In this document: in pieces, positions 36,293 through 43,972 of the stretch
How positions within the stretch are numbered: position 1 is the first letter of the stretch
Layout of the letters: the number at the start of each line of letters is the position of its first letter
Assembly: GCA_903871545.1 (NCBI GenBank)
Contig: CAIQHG010000086.1
Span: 1-52,053, forward strand
Length of the DNA: 52,053 bases
Direction: 5' to 3'
Source: an uncultured Burkholderiales bacterium
GTDB taxonomy: Bacteria > Pseudomonadota > Gammaproteobacteria > Burkholderiales > Burkholderiaceae_C
Translations under genes and position numbers: made by a program
Notes under the pieces: model-generated
Seen by the model: the letters and a program-made list of their open reading frames with translations, nothing else
Told to the model about the DNA's origin: nothing
Databases searched by the model: none

Positions 36293-36820
36293 TCAATGAA
36301 ACTTAGAGATCTCACGCTCTAAACCCTTTAAATCGCCGGCATTGCGCTCTTTTTCCGAACTAAGCTTTAAGACTTCTGCTTCGCTTAATTTAGCCCCTCC
36401 GAGCAGTCCGTCGAGTGTGTTTTGCCGCTCTTTTAGCCGGTCTCTCTCGCTAGTCAATATCTGCTTTGATTGCTCATCTCTTAGCGACTTGCTTGGTAAA
36501 GGATTTTGACCCTCTGAGCTGTTGACTTTTTCCTTTCCCAAACTGGGTTCAGGTCCTTGCGAGAGGGAAAGTGATTTTAATTGTGACTTAGGCCCCTCTA
36601 AAGTGACGGAGAATACTGGCGGATTTATCGAATGACACTCTGATTTTGCACCCTCCTCCTTGTTCTCAGGTATCTGATTGGTCACAAGTTTCCCACATCT
36701 CCAAATTTGAACTGGTTTTTGGTTTAGATTTTGCGCTGAAACCATGTGACTCCAAGGCAGCAAAAACAAAAAGAAAGGGACAAAGGAATAATTGAGCAGT
36801 CTATTTTGAAAGGTAAACAT
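36293..36820 (-). CDS. secreted hypothetical protein (DUF4124-like) between glnA and ntrB
   Basis: From ATG 36820 the protein has about 175 residues. It has a signal peptide (LLNYSFVPFFLFLLPWSHMVSA) and a mature start QIWRCGKLVTNQIPEN that resembles DUF4124-like periplasmic proteins. The C-terminus is charged and coiled-coil-like (ERDRLKERQNTLDGLLGGAKLSEAE). ATG 36820 is chosen because GAGGA lies a few bases upstream and the gene then begins just after the glnA terminator. Longer readings would run into glnA. The function is unknown. It precedes ntrB by about 40 bases and may be co-transcribed with ntrBC. Confidence 0.75.
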   Translation of the reverse strand: MFTFQNRLLNYSFVPFFLFLLPWSHMVSAQNLNQKPVQIWRCGKLVTNQIPENKEEGAKSECHSINPPVFSVTLEGPKSQLKSLSLSQGPEPSLGKEKVNSSEGQNPLPSKSLRDEQSKQILTSERDRLKERQNTLDGLLGGAKLSEAEVLKLSSEKERNAGDLKGLEREISKFH

Positions 36821-36835
36821 GAGATTATTTCCTCG

Positions 36836-36867
36836 AAAAAAAAGGACGGCTAAGCCGTCCTTTTTTT
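36836..36867 (-). terminator. bidirectional intrinsic terminator after glnA
   Basis: A perfect GGACGGC/GCCGTCC stem (36844-36850 with 36854-36860) with a TAA loop is flanked by eight A on one side and seven T on the other. It therefore forms a canonical terminator on either strand. On the minus strand it lies about 18 bases past the glnA stop and separates glnA from the ntrB-ntrC unit. Confidence 0.95.
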
Positions 36868-36884
36868 GTACCAAGTCTATCAAC

Positions 36885-38300
36885 TTAGAGTGAGTAGTAC
36901 ATATCAAACTCAACAGGATGCGTAGCCATACGAAAGCGTGTGACTTCCTGCATCTTAAGATCAATGTAGGCATCAATCATAGTATCTGAGAAAACACCAC
37001 CTTTGGTTAAAAACGCACGATCTTTATCCAAATAATCGAGCGCTTGATCAAGGCTGTGGCAGACGGTTGGGACCAATGCGTCCTCTTCTGGGGGCAAATG
37101 ATACAGGTCTTTGGTAGCTGCTTCGCCTGGGTGAATCTTGTTCTCAATTCCGTCCAAACCTGCCATCATTAGAGCTGAGAAGCATAGATAAGGATTAGCC
37201 ATAGGATCAGGGAAACGAGCTTCGATTCGACGGGCTTTGTCACTGTTCACATACGGTATACGAATAGAGGCTGAGCGGTTGCGACTGGAGTAAGCAAGCT
37301 TAACTGGAGCTTCAAAACCTGGAACCAAACGCTTGTAACTGTTCGTAGTTGGATTAGTAATTGCATTTAAAGCACGAGCGTGTTTGATGATTCCACCAAT
37401 GTAGAAAAGAGCGGTATCACTGAGTCCTGCATATCCTGTTCCGGCAAATAAATTTTCCCCGTTTTTCCAAATGGATTGGTGAACGTGCATACCAGAGCCG
37501 TTGTCACCAACGAGTGGTTTGGGCATGAAGGTGGCAGTTTTCCCATATGCATTTGCAACGTTCCAAACCACATATTTCAATTTTTGAGTCCAGTCGGCTC
37601 TTTCAACCAAAGTGGAGAATTTAGTACCGATCTCATTTTGTCCTGCACCCGCAACTTCGTGATGAAAAACTTCAACAGGAATACCCATCTCCTCTAAAAG
37701 CAAACTCATCTCAGCACGCATGTCTTGCATGCTGTCAACCGGGGGAACGGGGAAATATCCACCTTTAACTGTAGGACGATGGCCACGGTTTCCACCCTCC
37801 ATTTTTTCACCCGAATTCCAAGGAGCTTCGTATTCGTCAATTTTAAAGAAAGCACCGGACATTTCATTGGACCAACGAACATCATCAAAAATAAAGAACT
37901 CTGGCTCGGGACCAAAGTAGGCTGTATCCCCGTGTCCAGAGGACTTTAAATACGCTTCAGCGCGTCCTGCAATGGATCTTGGATCACGATCGTAGGGCTT
38001 GCGCTCAAAGGGCTCATAAACGTCGCACGAAATCGCAATAGTGGGCTCTTGGAAGAACGGATCCATGAACGCGGACTTGGCATCAGGCATCAGTAACATG
38101 TCGGATGCTTCAATGCCTTTCCAACCTGCAATGGAGGAGCCATCGAATGCATGTCCTTCGGTAAATTTCTCTTCATTAAAAGCGGAAATAGGAACTGAAA
38201 CGTGCTGCTCCTTGCCTCTAGTGTCCGTAAATCTAAAGTCAACGAATTTAACTTCGTTGTCTTTGACAAGTTTCATCACGTCTGCCACGTTTTTGGCCAT
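36885..38300 (-). CDS. glnA: glutamine synthetase, type I
   Basis: GlnA makes glutamine from glutamate, ammonia and ATP and is the main ammonia-assimilating enzyme. The 471-residue sequence has [30 protein letters not shown], the substrate-binding [10 protein letters not shown], the NRSASIRIP segment and the adenylylation site Tyr400 in LYHLPPEE. This marks a GSI-beta enzyme regulated by GlnE. A near-consensus sigma-54 promoter lies about 55-70 bases upstream, and NtrC-like sites lie further up. A strong terminator follows. Together with ntrBC downstream it forms the standard nitrogen control locus. Confidence 0.98.
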   Translation of the reverse strand: MAKNVADVMKLVKDNEVKFVDFRFTDTRGKEQHVSVPISAFNEEKFTEGHAFDGSSIAGWKGIEASDMLLMPDAKSAFMDPFFQEPTIAISCDVYEPFERKPYDRDPRSIAGRAEAYLKSSGHGDTAYFGPEPEFFIFDDVRWSNEMSGAFFKIDEYEAPWNSGEKMEGGNRGHRPTVKGGYFPVPPVDSMQDMRAEMSLLLEEMGIPVEVFHHEVAGAGQNEIGTKFSTLVERADWTQKLKYVVWNVANAYGKTATFMPKPLVGDNGSGMHVHQSIWKNGENLFAGTGYAGLSDTALFYIGGIIKHARALNAITNPTTNSYKRLVPGFEAPVKLAYSSRNRSASIRIPYVNSDKARRIEARFPDPMANPYLCFSALMMAGLDGIENKIHPGEAATKDLYHLPPEEDALVPTVCHSLDQALDYLDKDRAFLTKGGVFSDTMIDAYIDLKMQEVTRFRMATHPVEFDMYYSL

Positions 38301-38354
38301 CTGAGTATCTCCTAAGGGGAAAAGTTATAGAAATCTTAATCGTAATATTCATTC

Positions 38355-38370
38355 AGCAGAATTTGTGCCA
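38355..38370 (-). promoter_or_regulatory. sigma-54 (-24/-12) promoter of glnA
   Basis: Read on the minus strand the element is TGGCAC-AAATT-CTGCT. It matches the TGGCAC-N5-TTGCW consensus at every fixed position except one T to C. The GG and GC dinucleotides are exactly spaced. The predicted start is near 38343, giving a leader of about 40 bases before the glnA ATG at 38300. With ntrBC next door, NtrC-dependent expression is well supported. Confidence 0.85.
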
Positions 38371-38410
38371 TCCTACCTGTAAATGACTAAAGCTTAAAAA
38401 AAAGCAATTG

Positions 38411-38527
38411 TGCACCGTCTAGGCCTATTTTTTTAGAAAATATGACAACTCATTCATAAAATGAGTCCAAAAGATTAAAAATGTAATTCTTTGGAGTTAA
38501 TTCAAAAAATTGCACCAAAAAAATGCA
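38411..38527 (-). promoter_or_regulatory. putative NtrC-binding sites upstream of glnA
   Basis: The NtrC consensus is TGCACCA-N3-TGGTGCA. Positions 38511-38527 read TGCACCA-AAA-AAATGCA, one perfect and one partial half-site at the right spacing. Positions 38411-38417 read TGCACCG, a lone half-site. They lie about 75 and 175 bases upstream of the expected glnA start, a usual distance for enhancer sites. Two further GCACCA half-sites fall in the end of the next gene (38539 and 38562). Confidence 0.55.
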
Positions 38528-38533
38528 TTTAAA

Positions 38534-39388
38534 TTATCGCACCAATTCAGGGCCTATTTTTGCACCAAAATTAATCATCTCTGCTTTTAAAACATGATAC
38601 GCCTCATCGACTTCAGGTTTTGAGCCTTTGACGCCCAACTCGATGTGTTTGCCGTGAACAGGATGGTCCACACTTGGCAAACTAAAAACCTTAATAGTCG
38701 GGAATCTTAATTCAATAGCCTGCATGAAGGGAGTTAAAGCGGCCTCCATAGAGCCATACAAAATCATGGACAACTCGACCGTTTTTTGTGTTTGGTGAAA
38801 CTGAGTGTATTTGGAGTCTAACAAAGACTCAATCATTGGCCAGGCCATGACAGGAAAACCAGGCACGAAGTGGATAACTCCTTTTTTCCCCTTGCAAGTA
38901 AATCCAGGTATTTTGTTATAGGGGTTGCTAATTAACTCAGAACCTATTGGAAAAACTCCCATATTTAAACGGTGAACGTTGTCAGGATGATCGGCCACGT
39001 ACACTGTCCCAGCTTCCTTTGCCAAGTCTTGCATACGCTGACGTATCAAGACCTCGGCTTGTGGGTGCAACTGCAATTCAAGCCCGAGCGCTTGGGCCGC
39101 GCACTGGCGGGTGTGATCATCGGGTGTCGCACCTATACCACCACAAGAGAAAAAGACACCATCAGAGTTAAAGGTTGTCTCAAGTAACTTTGCTATTTTG
39201 GTAGGTGAGTCACCCACTATCTGTACACCAGACAAAGATAGGCCCCGCTCTTTTAAAAGCTCTATCACCTTGGTCATGTGCTTATCAACTCGCTTGCCAG
39301 ATAAAATTTCATCCCCGACAATGATCAGTCCGAACTCGGGGGGAATTACGGTTTGAGGAGCTAGATTTACGGGAGTTGGGGAATTCAT
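38534..39388 (-). CDS. molybdopterin-binding domain protein (CinA N-terminal/YfaY-like)
   Basis: The 284-residue protein has the MoaB/Mog-type domain seen at the N-terminus of CinA. It starts GLIIVGDEILSGKRVDKHM and contains FFSCGGIGATPDDHTRQCAAQALG and the NPYNKIPGFTC segment. The C-terminal nicotinamide-nucleotide amidase domain of full CinA is missing, as in short competence/damage-inducible protein A homologues. In CinA this domain is linked to ADP-ribose pyrophosphatase activity; here the role is unproven. It lies upstream of glnA on the same strand, and its end overlaps possible NtrC half-sites. Confidence 0.85.
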   Translation of the reverse strand: MNSPTPVNLAPQTVIPPEFGLIIVGDEILSGKRVDKHMTKVIELLKERGLSLSGVQIVGDSPTKIAKLLETTFNSDGVFFSCGGIGATPDDHTRQCAAQALGLELQLHPQAEVLIRQRMQDLAKEAGTVYVADHPDNVHRLNMGVFPIGSELISNPYNKIPGFTCKGKKGVIHFVPGFPVMAWPMIESLLDSKYTQFHQTQKTVELSMILYGSMEAALTPFMQAIELRFPTIKVFSLPSVDHPVHGKHIELGVKGSKPEVDEAYHVLKAEMINFGAKIGPELVR

Positions 39389-39483
39389 TGGCTGTATATA
39401 AAAAGTAAGTTAGAACATCTCAGTCAAAGATAGTGCCTGTCCAAAAAATGACTGGAAGCACAGTTACCTAGATGTAGCTCTTT

Positions 39484-39672
39484 TTACGGAGTATCAATGC
39501 GTGCTGTCACCTTATCGGGTGAGTTTAAGTATAAACCAGACTTCAGATAGTAAAAGGGTTGTCCCCAGGTTAAAGAAGTCTTGATAATGAGAATAGAAAG
39601 TGAATTTAAGTAAATCTTTACCCCATGTTGGAACTCAAGAGTGACTGTTAAATAAAGAAAAAAGGACTTCAT
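39484..39672 (-). CDS. possible small protein of unknown function
   Basis: This open frame of 62 residues has an ATG preceded by AGGGA at a workable distance. The product (opening KSFFLYLTVTLEF, ending SPDKVTARIDTP) is beta-strand-like, and codon use looks like that of neighbouring genes. It is the only feature I can support in the 320-base gap between the CinA-like gene and the HbpS-type gene. I do not recognise a family. It could be a real small protein or chance. Confidence 0.4.
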   Translation of the reverse strand: MKSFFLYLTVTLEFQHGVKIYLNSLSILIIKTSLTWGQPFYYLKSGLYLNSPDKVTARIDTP

Positions 39673-39710
39673 TTAGAAATCCCTTTATGCCAACCAGAGT
39701 AACTTTTCTT

Positions 39711-40226
39711 TTAATTCAACTTTGAAGCCCCAAATTTACAAACAAACTCATCTTGTGAGCCGGCTGCACCAGAACAACCAACAGCACCGACAATTTTGCC
39801 GTCAACGACAAGGGGGATACCACCCCTTGAAGCGATGACGTCGTCAAGGGTGCCTATATAAGCGAATTTTTGAATTGCATCTTCCAAAAGTTTAGTATCA
39901 CGACGAAACTTGGCAGCAGCTCGAGCCTTGTGCTCGGCAATTGCTATCGAGGCTAATTGAGCTCCGTCCATTCTTTTAAAGGCCACCAAATTTCCGCCTG
40001 AATCAACAACGGCCACATTCATCTTCCAATTTCTCCTTTTCGACTCCGCAATAACCTCATTGATCAATGCTTCGGCTTTGTCCAAAGAAATAGGGGTACC
40101 ATAGGGGACATCAAAGGGCATGGCATCAGGTATCACATCCATGGGATTTGGGGTTTGAGCGAGTGACAAACCTGCTGTAAATACCAAGCTCAGTGCGAAA
40201 ATCATTTTTGACCAAGTAATCTTCAT
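39711..40226 (-). CDS. secreted GlcG/HbpS family heme-binding-like protein
   Basis: The 171-residue protein has a signal peptide (MKITWSKMIFALSLVFTAGLSLA, then QTPNP). A GlcG/HbpS domain follows, with NVAVVDSGGNLVAFKRMDGAQLASIAIAEHKA and the C-terminal PLVVDGKIVGAVGCSGA. Some family members bind heme or sense redox signals extracellularly, but ligand binding here is not shown. AGGAGAT before the ATG is a strong ribosome site. It stands alone, with a 450-base gap to the next gene on the opposite strand. Confidence 0.88.
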   Translation of the reverse strand: MKITWSKMIFALSLVFTAGLSLAQTPNPMDVIPDAMPFDVPYGTPISLDKAEALINEVIAESKRRNWKMNVAVVDSGGNLVAFKRMDGAQLASIAIAEHKARAAAKFRRDTKLLEDAIQKFAYIGTLDDVIASRGGIPLVVDGKIVGAVGCSGAAGSQDEFVCKFGASKLN

Positions 40227-40572
40227 TTAAATATCTCCTTTTATTGTTATCTGTTATCGTAATTAATTTATTTTTATTGCCCACAATCTCACCCCATTGG
40301 TGAGTTCTCATGAGATCTCTATTTTGCACATAATTTAAAAGGCTAATCACCCAACAAACCCTATCAACAGGGTATTTAAAAGATAACATTTCAGTCTAAA
40401 ATAAAACCCGATGCAGGGTCCATGGAATTGTTAAATCTGCGTATTTTCAGACTCATTTGGAGTTGTTCAAAATTTCGGTTTCCAATTTTTTGATGATTAG
40501 TGGTTTTGTTCAAGGTGTCGCTCATCGCTAATGCACATTGGTGCAACGCGCGGACGGCTATGGTTATTCACT
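40227..40572. other. AT-rich divergent spacer
   Basis: The left part should hold the promoter of the minus-strand HbpS-type gene. No confident gene or consensus promoter is seen. A short reading near 40496-40530 (ISGFVQGVAHR, then stop) resembles the acylphosphatase motif but is too short to call. GC content rises from about 40540 into the hairpin-rich leader described separately. Confidence 0.35.
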
Positions 40573-40663
40573 GGTGGCAAATTCGGACGCAGTAGGGACG
40601 CCACCGCAGCAAAGGAATGCTCTGTGCATCCCGCACTATCCCTCACCGGCTTAAAGGCCAGTG
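40573..40663 (+). ncRNA. candidate structured leader with three tandem hairpins
   Basis: Three consecutive inverted repeats occur in a locally GC-rich stretch ending 16 bases before the ATG at 40680. They are GGTGGC/GCCACC (40573-40578, 40600-40605), GGAATGC/GCATCCC (40614-40620, 40626-40632, one mismatch) and CACCGGC/GCCAGTG (40644-40650, 40657-40663, one wobble). No known riboswitch consensus is recognised, and no Shine-Dalgarno sequence is visible before the ATG. A regulatory 5' leader is one possible reading; decayed coding DNA is another. Confidence 0.3.
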
Positions 40664-40679
40664 TTTCCTGCGCAATCTG

Positions 40680-41192
40680 ATGAAAAAAATTTTAATCCTT
40701 TTGTTATTTCTTAGCCAAGCTGCCTTAGCTGGGGGCAAAGACAGCGTATTTCAAACAATTAGGTTCAAAGGATTAAATAATATTGATCTTATTTTGGAGG
40801 TCGATGAGGATGCTAAAGCGTGCGGGCTAAATAAGGCGGATCTTCTTCGCTCTGTAAGCTCACTTGTCAACCAATCTAGATTAATAAAAATAGACTCCCA
40901 ATCAGATGACTACATAGCAATCAACATCACTACTTTACCAACCTCCTACGACGAAGGCAGAACACCGGCGTGCTTCTTTGTGAGCCAAATTGAGCTCAAT
41001 AGGCTTATCAATTTTAAAGATAAGAAAATTTATGCATCATTATGGGAAAACACACTTTTAAACTACTCAGGATCAAGTGAAAGCGAAAAAGAATCCAAAG
41101 AGAAAAAGATAAATAACGAAAAATTGATCGAATCAGTGCTTCAAAAACTAGTGTCTACCCTGCTCAATGAAATCGAAAATGCAAACCGTTAA
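40680..41192 (+). CDS. hypothetical secreted protein
   Basis: From ATG 40680 the protein is 170 residues, with a clear signal peptide (MKKILILLLFLSQAALA, then GGKDS). The upstream in-frame extension to 40617 would bury this signal and is rejected. The mature region has LILEVDEDAKACGLNKADLLRSVSSLVNQS and a charged C-terminal tail (SSESEKESKEKKINNEK). I recognise no family; the pattern suggests a small periplasmic alpha/beta protein. It is a lone plus-strand gene with a possible structured leader. Confidence 0.7.
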   Translation: MKKILILLLFLSQAALAGGKDSVFQTIRFKGLNNIDLILEVDEDAKACGLNKADLLRSVSSLVNQSRLIKIDSQSDDYIAINITTLPTSYDEGRTPACFFVSQIELNRLINFKDKKIYASLWENTLLNYSGSSESEKESKEKKINNEKLIESVLQKLVSTLLNEIENANR

Positions 41193-41230
41193 GCCATATT
41201 TCCCATAGCCTAAAGCCCATAGCCGCTTTA

Positions 41231-41962
41231 TTATTCTGATTTCTTAGTGTCAGGTTTCTTCACAACCTTTTCCTCTGAGTGAGAGGTTGCACCGTGCTTA
41301 GCCTCGGGGTGCTTGGCATCTGAGTGTTTTGAATCTTCATGCTTAGTTTCAACTTGCTTAGATTCAACGCTCTTTTCAGTTTCGGCCTTCAACTCTTCTT
41401 TCTTCGGCGCAGGGTGCGACTCCTCATGGATGATGACTTCTTTTTCTAATTCCATGTCCTCACGAGCAAAATGGGAGTTGGTTGCACGTTTTTCAATTGG
41501 TGCATCATTCGCCGCCTTGTACTCAGGAGCGCGGGTTACAGTTTGCATTTGCTTGAACCCTTTTATGACGCCTCTGTAGCCCACCACGCGTGCGCAAACA
41601 TCACTCACAAAAAATGAATCGTTATTGTGTATTTCCCACACAGGATTAACCAAAATATCGGTACTTAGACCGTCCTTTGATAGGGCGTTGTAAGTAGCAG
41701 CAGCCTTTGCGCGTTCCATAGAATTGAAACTAGTCTGTCCACTAGAGCTTAAAAAATTCTTATCTCCAGAGTTGATCAGTCCAAGCGTTTTTGTCACGCA
41801 ACCTTGTCCTTTGACCAACTCTTTGATCTCAATATCGGCTAATGAATCTGTCGAAGCAATTGATGGAACCGGCACTTTTGCGGTTTCATTTGTGCTTACA
41901 ACGCTTGCACATCCAGCAAGTAAACCAAAACACGCAGCGGTGATGATAGATAGTTTGTTCAT
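41231..41962 (-). CDS. putative lipoprotein with a Lys/His-rich tail
   Basis: The 243-residue protein has a lipoprotein signal with the lipobox LAGC (Cys18). A folded region of about 150 residues follows, containing MERAKAAATYNALSKDGLS and NDSFFVSDVCARVVGYRG. The C-terminal tail of about 80 residues is low-complexity and rich in Lys, Glu and His, with repeated KH units (ETKHEDSKHSDAKHPEAKH). The tail could bind metal or interact with peptidoglycan or surface polymers; this is speculation. I do not recognise a family. It is probably monocistronic, with a spacer of about 160 bases to modC. Confidence 0.72.
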   Translation of the reverse strand: MNKLSIITAACFGLLAGCASVVSTNETAKVPVPSIASTDSLADIEIKELVKGQGCVTKTLGLINSGDKNFLSSSGQTSFNSMERAKAAATYNALSKDGLSTDILVNPVWEIHNNDSFFVSDVCARVVGYRGVIKGFKQMQTVTRAPEYKAANDAPIEKRATNSHFAREDMELEKEVIIHEESHPAPKKEELKAETEKSVESKQVETKHEDSKHSDAKHPEAKHGATSHSEEKVVKKPDTKKSE

Positions 41963-42123
41963 TTAATTCCCCAGTTAACCTAAAAGTCAATATTGGTATC
42001 ACTCTTAATCAAAGTGACCGATGGTTAACGAATCGGCATAAGAATAATGAACTTTAAAATACTATTAATTATTTAGTACTCAAAATATATGGAATTCTAA
42101 TCTTTTTTTATATTTAAAGGGAT

Positions 42124-43206
42124 TTAATCAACTTTTTTTATATTTCGGATTTGAATCCAAACCTTCATTCCACTTTTTAAAGCCAGTTGATCTACTGCTT
42201 TTGATGTTGTTTTTGAGTAAAGGGTAACCTCGCCAGCACTGAGTTTAAGAAGTTTTTCTGAGGGGTGGGGCATATCAGAAATGTCCGTAATTTTTCCTTC
42301 GAACATATTCAACTCGCTGCCAGCGCCTGCGAAATCAGGTGTAACGATGACCTCTTGAGCTAATACTGTGATGATGAGCAACTTGTCAGTGGGTACTTTT
42401 TCTTGCTTGACCCAAATGCTTCCACCCGAGAACTCTAGCTTCATCAACTGCAAACCTTCATCATTATCTGAAACTCGGGCCTGAAGCTCAAACTCTATCG
42501 GTTGTTCAGAGATAGGGGAGCGCGAGAAACCTGGAAAAACAGTGCTCAAAGGACCCTTTTGATATATATGGCCCTCCTTGATCACGGCAACCGATTCAGC
42601 CAAGTTCAAAAATTCCTCCTTGGAATGAGTTACGTAAACCATTGAGATTTTTAACTCTTTTCTAACCCGCTCCAACCAAGGCAAAACTTCGCTTTTTTTA
42701 TCCGAATCGATTGCACTCAAAGGTTCATCTAACAATAAAAGTATTGGCTCTGCAAGCAAAGCTCTTGCAATAGCTACTCTTTGTCGCTCCCCACCCGATA
42801 GCAGTGAGGGGTTTCTTTTTAGCAATCCTCCTATCCCAAGCAACTCCAGCGTACTGCTCCAAAGCCGTGGGTCAGGTTTATTTTTGTTGCGCTTGACGGC
42901 GAACCTTAAATTATTCTCAACATCTAGGTGAGGAAAAAGGCTTGCATCTTGAAACACATATCCAACAGGCCTAAGCCAAGGGGGCAGACAAACTGACTTA
43001 GCAGAATCTTGCCAAACTTGCCCCGCCACATGGATGACTGATTGGGCCGTTTGTTCTAACCCGGCTAAGGCCCTCAGGAGGGATGTTTTACCACTCCCTG
43101 AGGAACCCCAAAGTCCAAGACACTCTCCGACTTTGAACTCAATATCAACATCCAAATTAAAGCTCCCTTTTTTAAGAGCTATTTGGAACTTATTGTGAGA
43201 ATTCAT
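42124..43206 (-). CDS. modC: ModC, molybdate ABC transporter ATP-binding protein
   Basis: ModC powers molybdate uptake. The 360-residue protein has Walker A GSSGSGKTS (34-42), signature LLSGGERQRVAIARAL, Walker B LLLLDEPLSAID and the switch His in YVTHSKEE. A C-terminal Mop/TOBE-like domain (about 285-355, VKQEKVPTDKLLIITVLAQEVIV) is the feature that separates ModC from related ATPases. It overlaps modB by four bases (ATGA), so they are coupled. No modA is present on either side, so the periplasmic binding protein must come from elsewhere. Confidence 0.93.
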   Translation of the reverse strand: MNSHNKFQIALKKGSFNLDVDIEFKVGECLGLWGSSGSGKTSLLRALAGLEQTAQSVIHVAGQVWQDSAKSVCLPPWLRPVGYVFQDASLFPHLDVENNLRFAVKRNKNKPDPRLWSSTLELLGIGGLLKRNPSLLSGGERQRVAIARALLAEPILLLLDEPLSAIDSDKKSEVLPWLERVRKELKISMVYVTHSKEEFLNLAESVAVIKEGHIYQKGPLSTVFPGFSRSPISEQPIEFELQARVSDNDEGLQLMKLEFSGGSIWVKQEKVPTDKLLIITVLAQEVIVTPDFAGAGSELNMFEGKITDISDMPHPSEKLLKLSAGEVTLYSKTTSKAVDQLALKSGMKVWIQIRNIKKVD

Positions 43207-43886
43207 TGGTACTTCGGCTCTTTATTTCGTCCCAACCAAGACATGATCAGTAAAACCACAAAAGAAAAACCAACCAACAAACCCGCTAACGCATTGGCCT
43301 TGGAGTAATCCATTGTCTCAACTAAGCTGTAAATTTGTGTAGAGACGACTTGAGTTTTGCCCGGTATGTTGCCCCCAATCATTAAAACGATTCCAAATTC
43401 GCCCACAGTATGGGCAAAAGTTAAGATCAAAGCCAGCCCAAACCCCTGCTTAGACATTGGAATGATGACGCTTGTAAAAGTATCCAAGGGGTTTGCACCT
43501 AAAGTATGTGCAACCTCTACTAACCGAGGATTTACAGATTCAAATGCGGTTTGCAAGGGTTGCACTGCAAATGGGAGTGAATAAAACACTGAAGCAACTA
43601 ATAGGCCGCAGAATGTAAATGGCAGCGTCCCCATCCCAATTGACTGGGTCAATACGCCGATTGGACCATTTGGTCCCATCAAGATAAGCAAGTAAAAGCC
43701 CAAGACCGCTGGGGGGAGCACCAACGGCAGGGTAACCATTGCTTTAACTGCGTATCGCCACCTATTTTTAGTGAAAGAGAGCCACCACGCGATTGGGGTG
43801 GCTATTATTATCAACAGCAAAGAGGTAAATCCCGCCAACTCAAAAGTTAGCCACAACGAATTTATTACAGTTGAATCAAAAAACAT
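43203..43886 (-). CDS. modB: ModB, molybdate ABC transporter permease
   Basis: This is a permease of about 227 residues with five predicted membrane helices. The cytoplasmic EAA-type loop is present (AHTLGANPLDTFTSVIIPMSKQG). The sequence is typical of ModB (VLPPAVLGFYLLILMGPNGPIG, MIGGNIPGKTQVVS). ATG 43886 is preferred to TTG 43898; neither has a strong Shine-Dalgarno sequence. It is divergent from bioB and overlaps modC. Molybdate specificity is inferred from ModC's Mop domain and the sequence style; tungstate transport is an alternative. Confidence 0.93.
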   Translation of the reverse strand: MFFDSTVINSLWLTFELAGFTSLLLIIIATPIAWWLSFTKNRWRYAVKAMVTLPLVLPPAVLGFYLLILMGPNGPIGVLTQSIGMGTLPFTFCGLLVASVFYSLPFAVQPLQTAFESVNPRLVEVAHTLGANPLDTFTSVIIPMSKQGFGLALILTFAHTVGEFGIVLMIGGNIPGKTQVVSTQIYSLVETMDYSKANALAGLLVGFSFVVLLIMSWLGRNKEPKYQ

Positions 43887-43972
43887 ACCGAGCGCCAAAT
43901 TTTTAGACCTTTAAAATCCAAAGAACATTCAATAGTCTAACCTCTTACAACAAGCGGCCAAATTGAGAGACA

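Noticed and set aside
40493..40531. ISGFVQGVAHR reading as a remnant acylphosphatase gene
   Set aside because: The similarity is 11 residues followed by a stop, and no frame downstream continues the fold convincingly.
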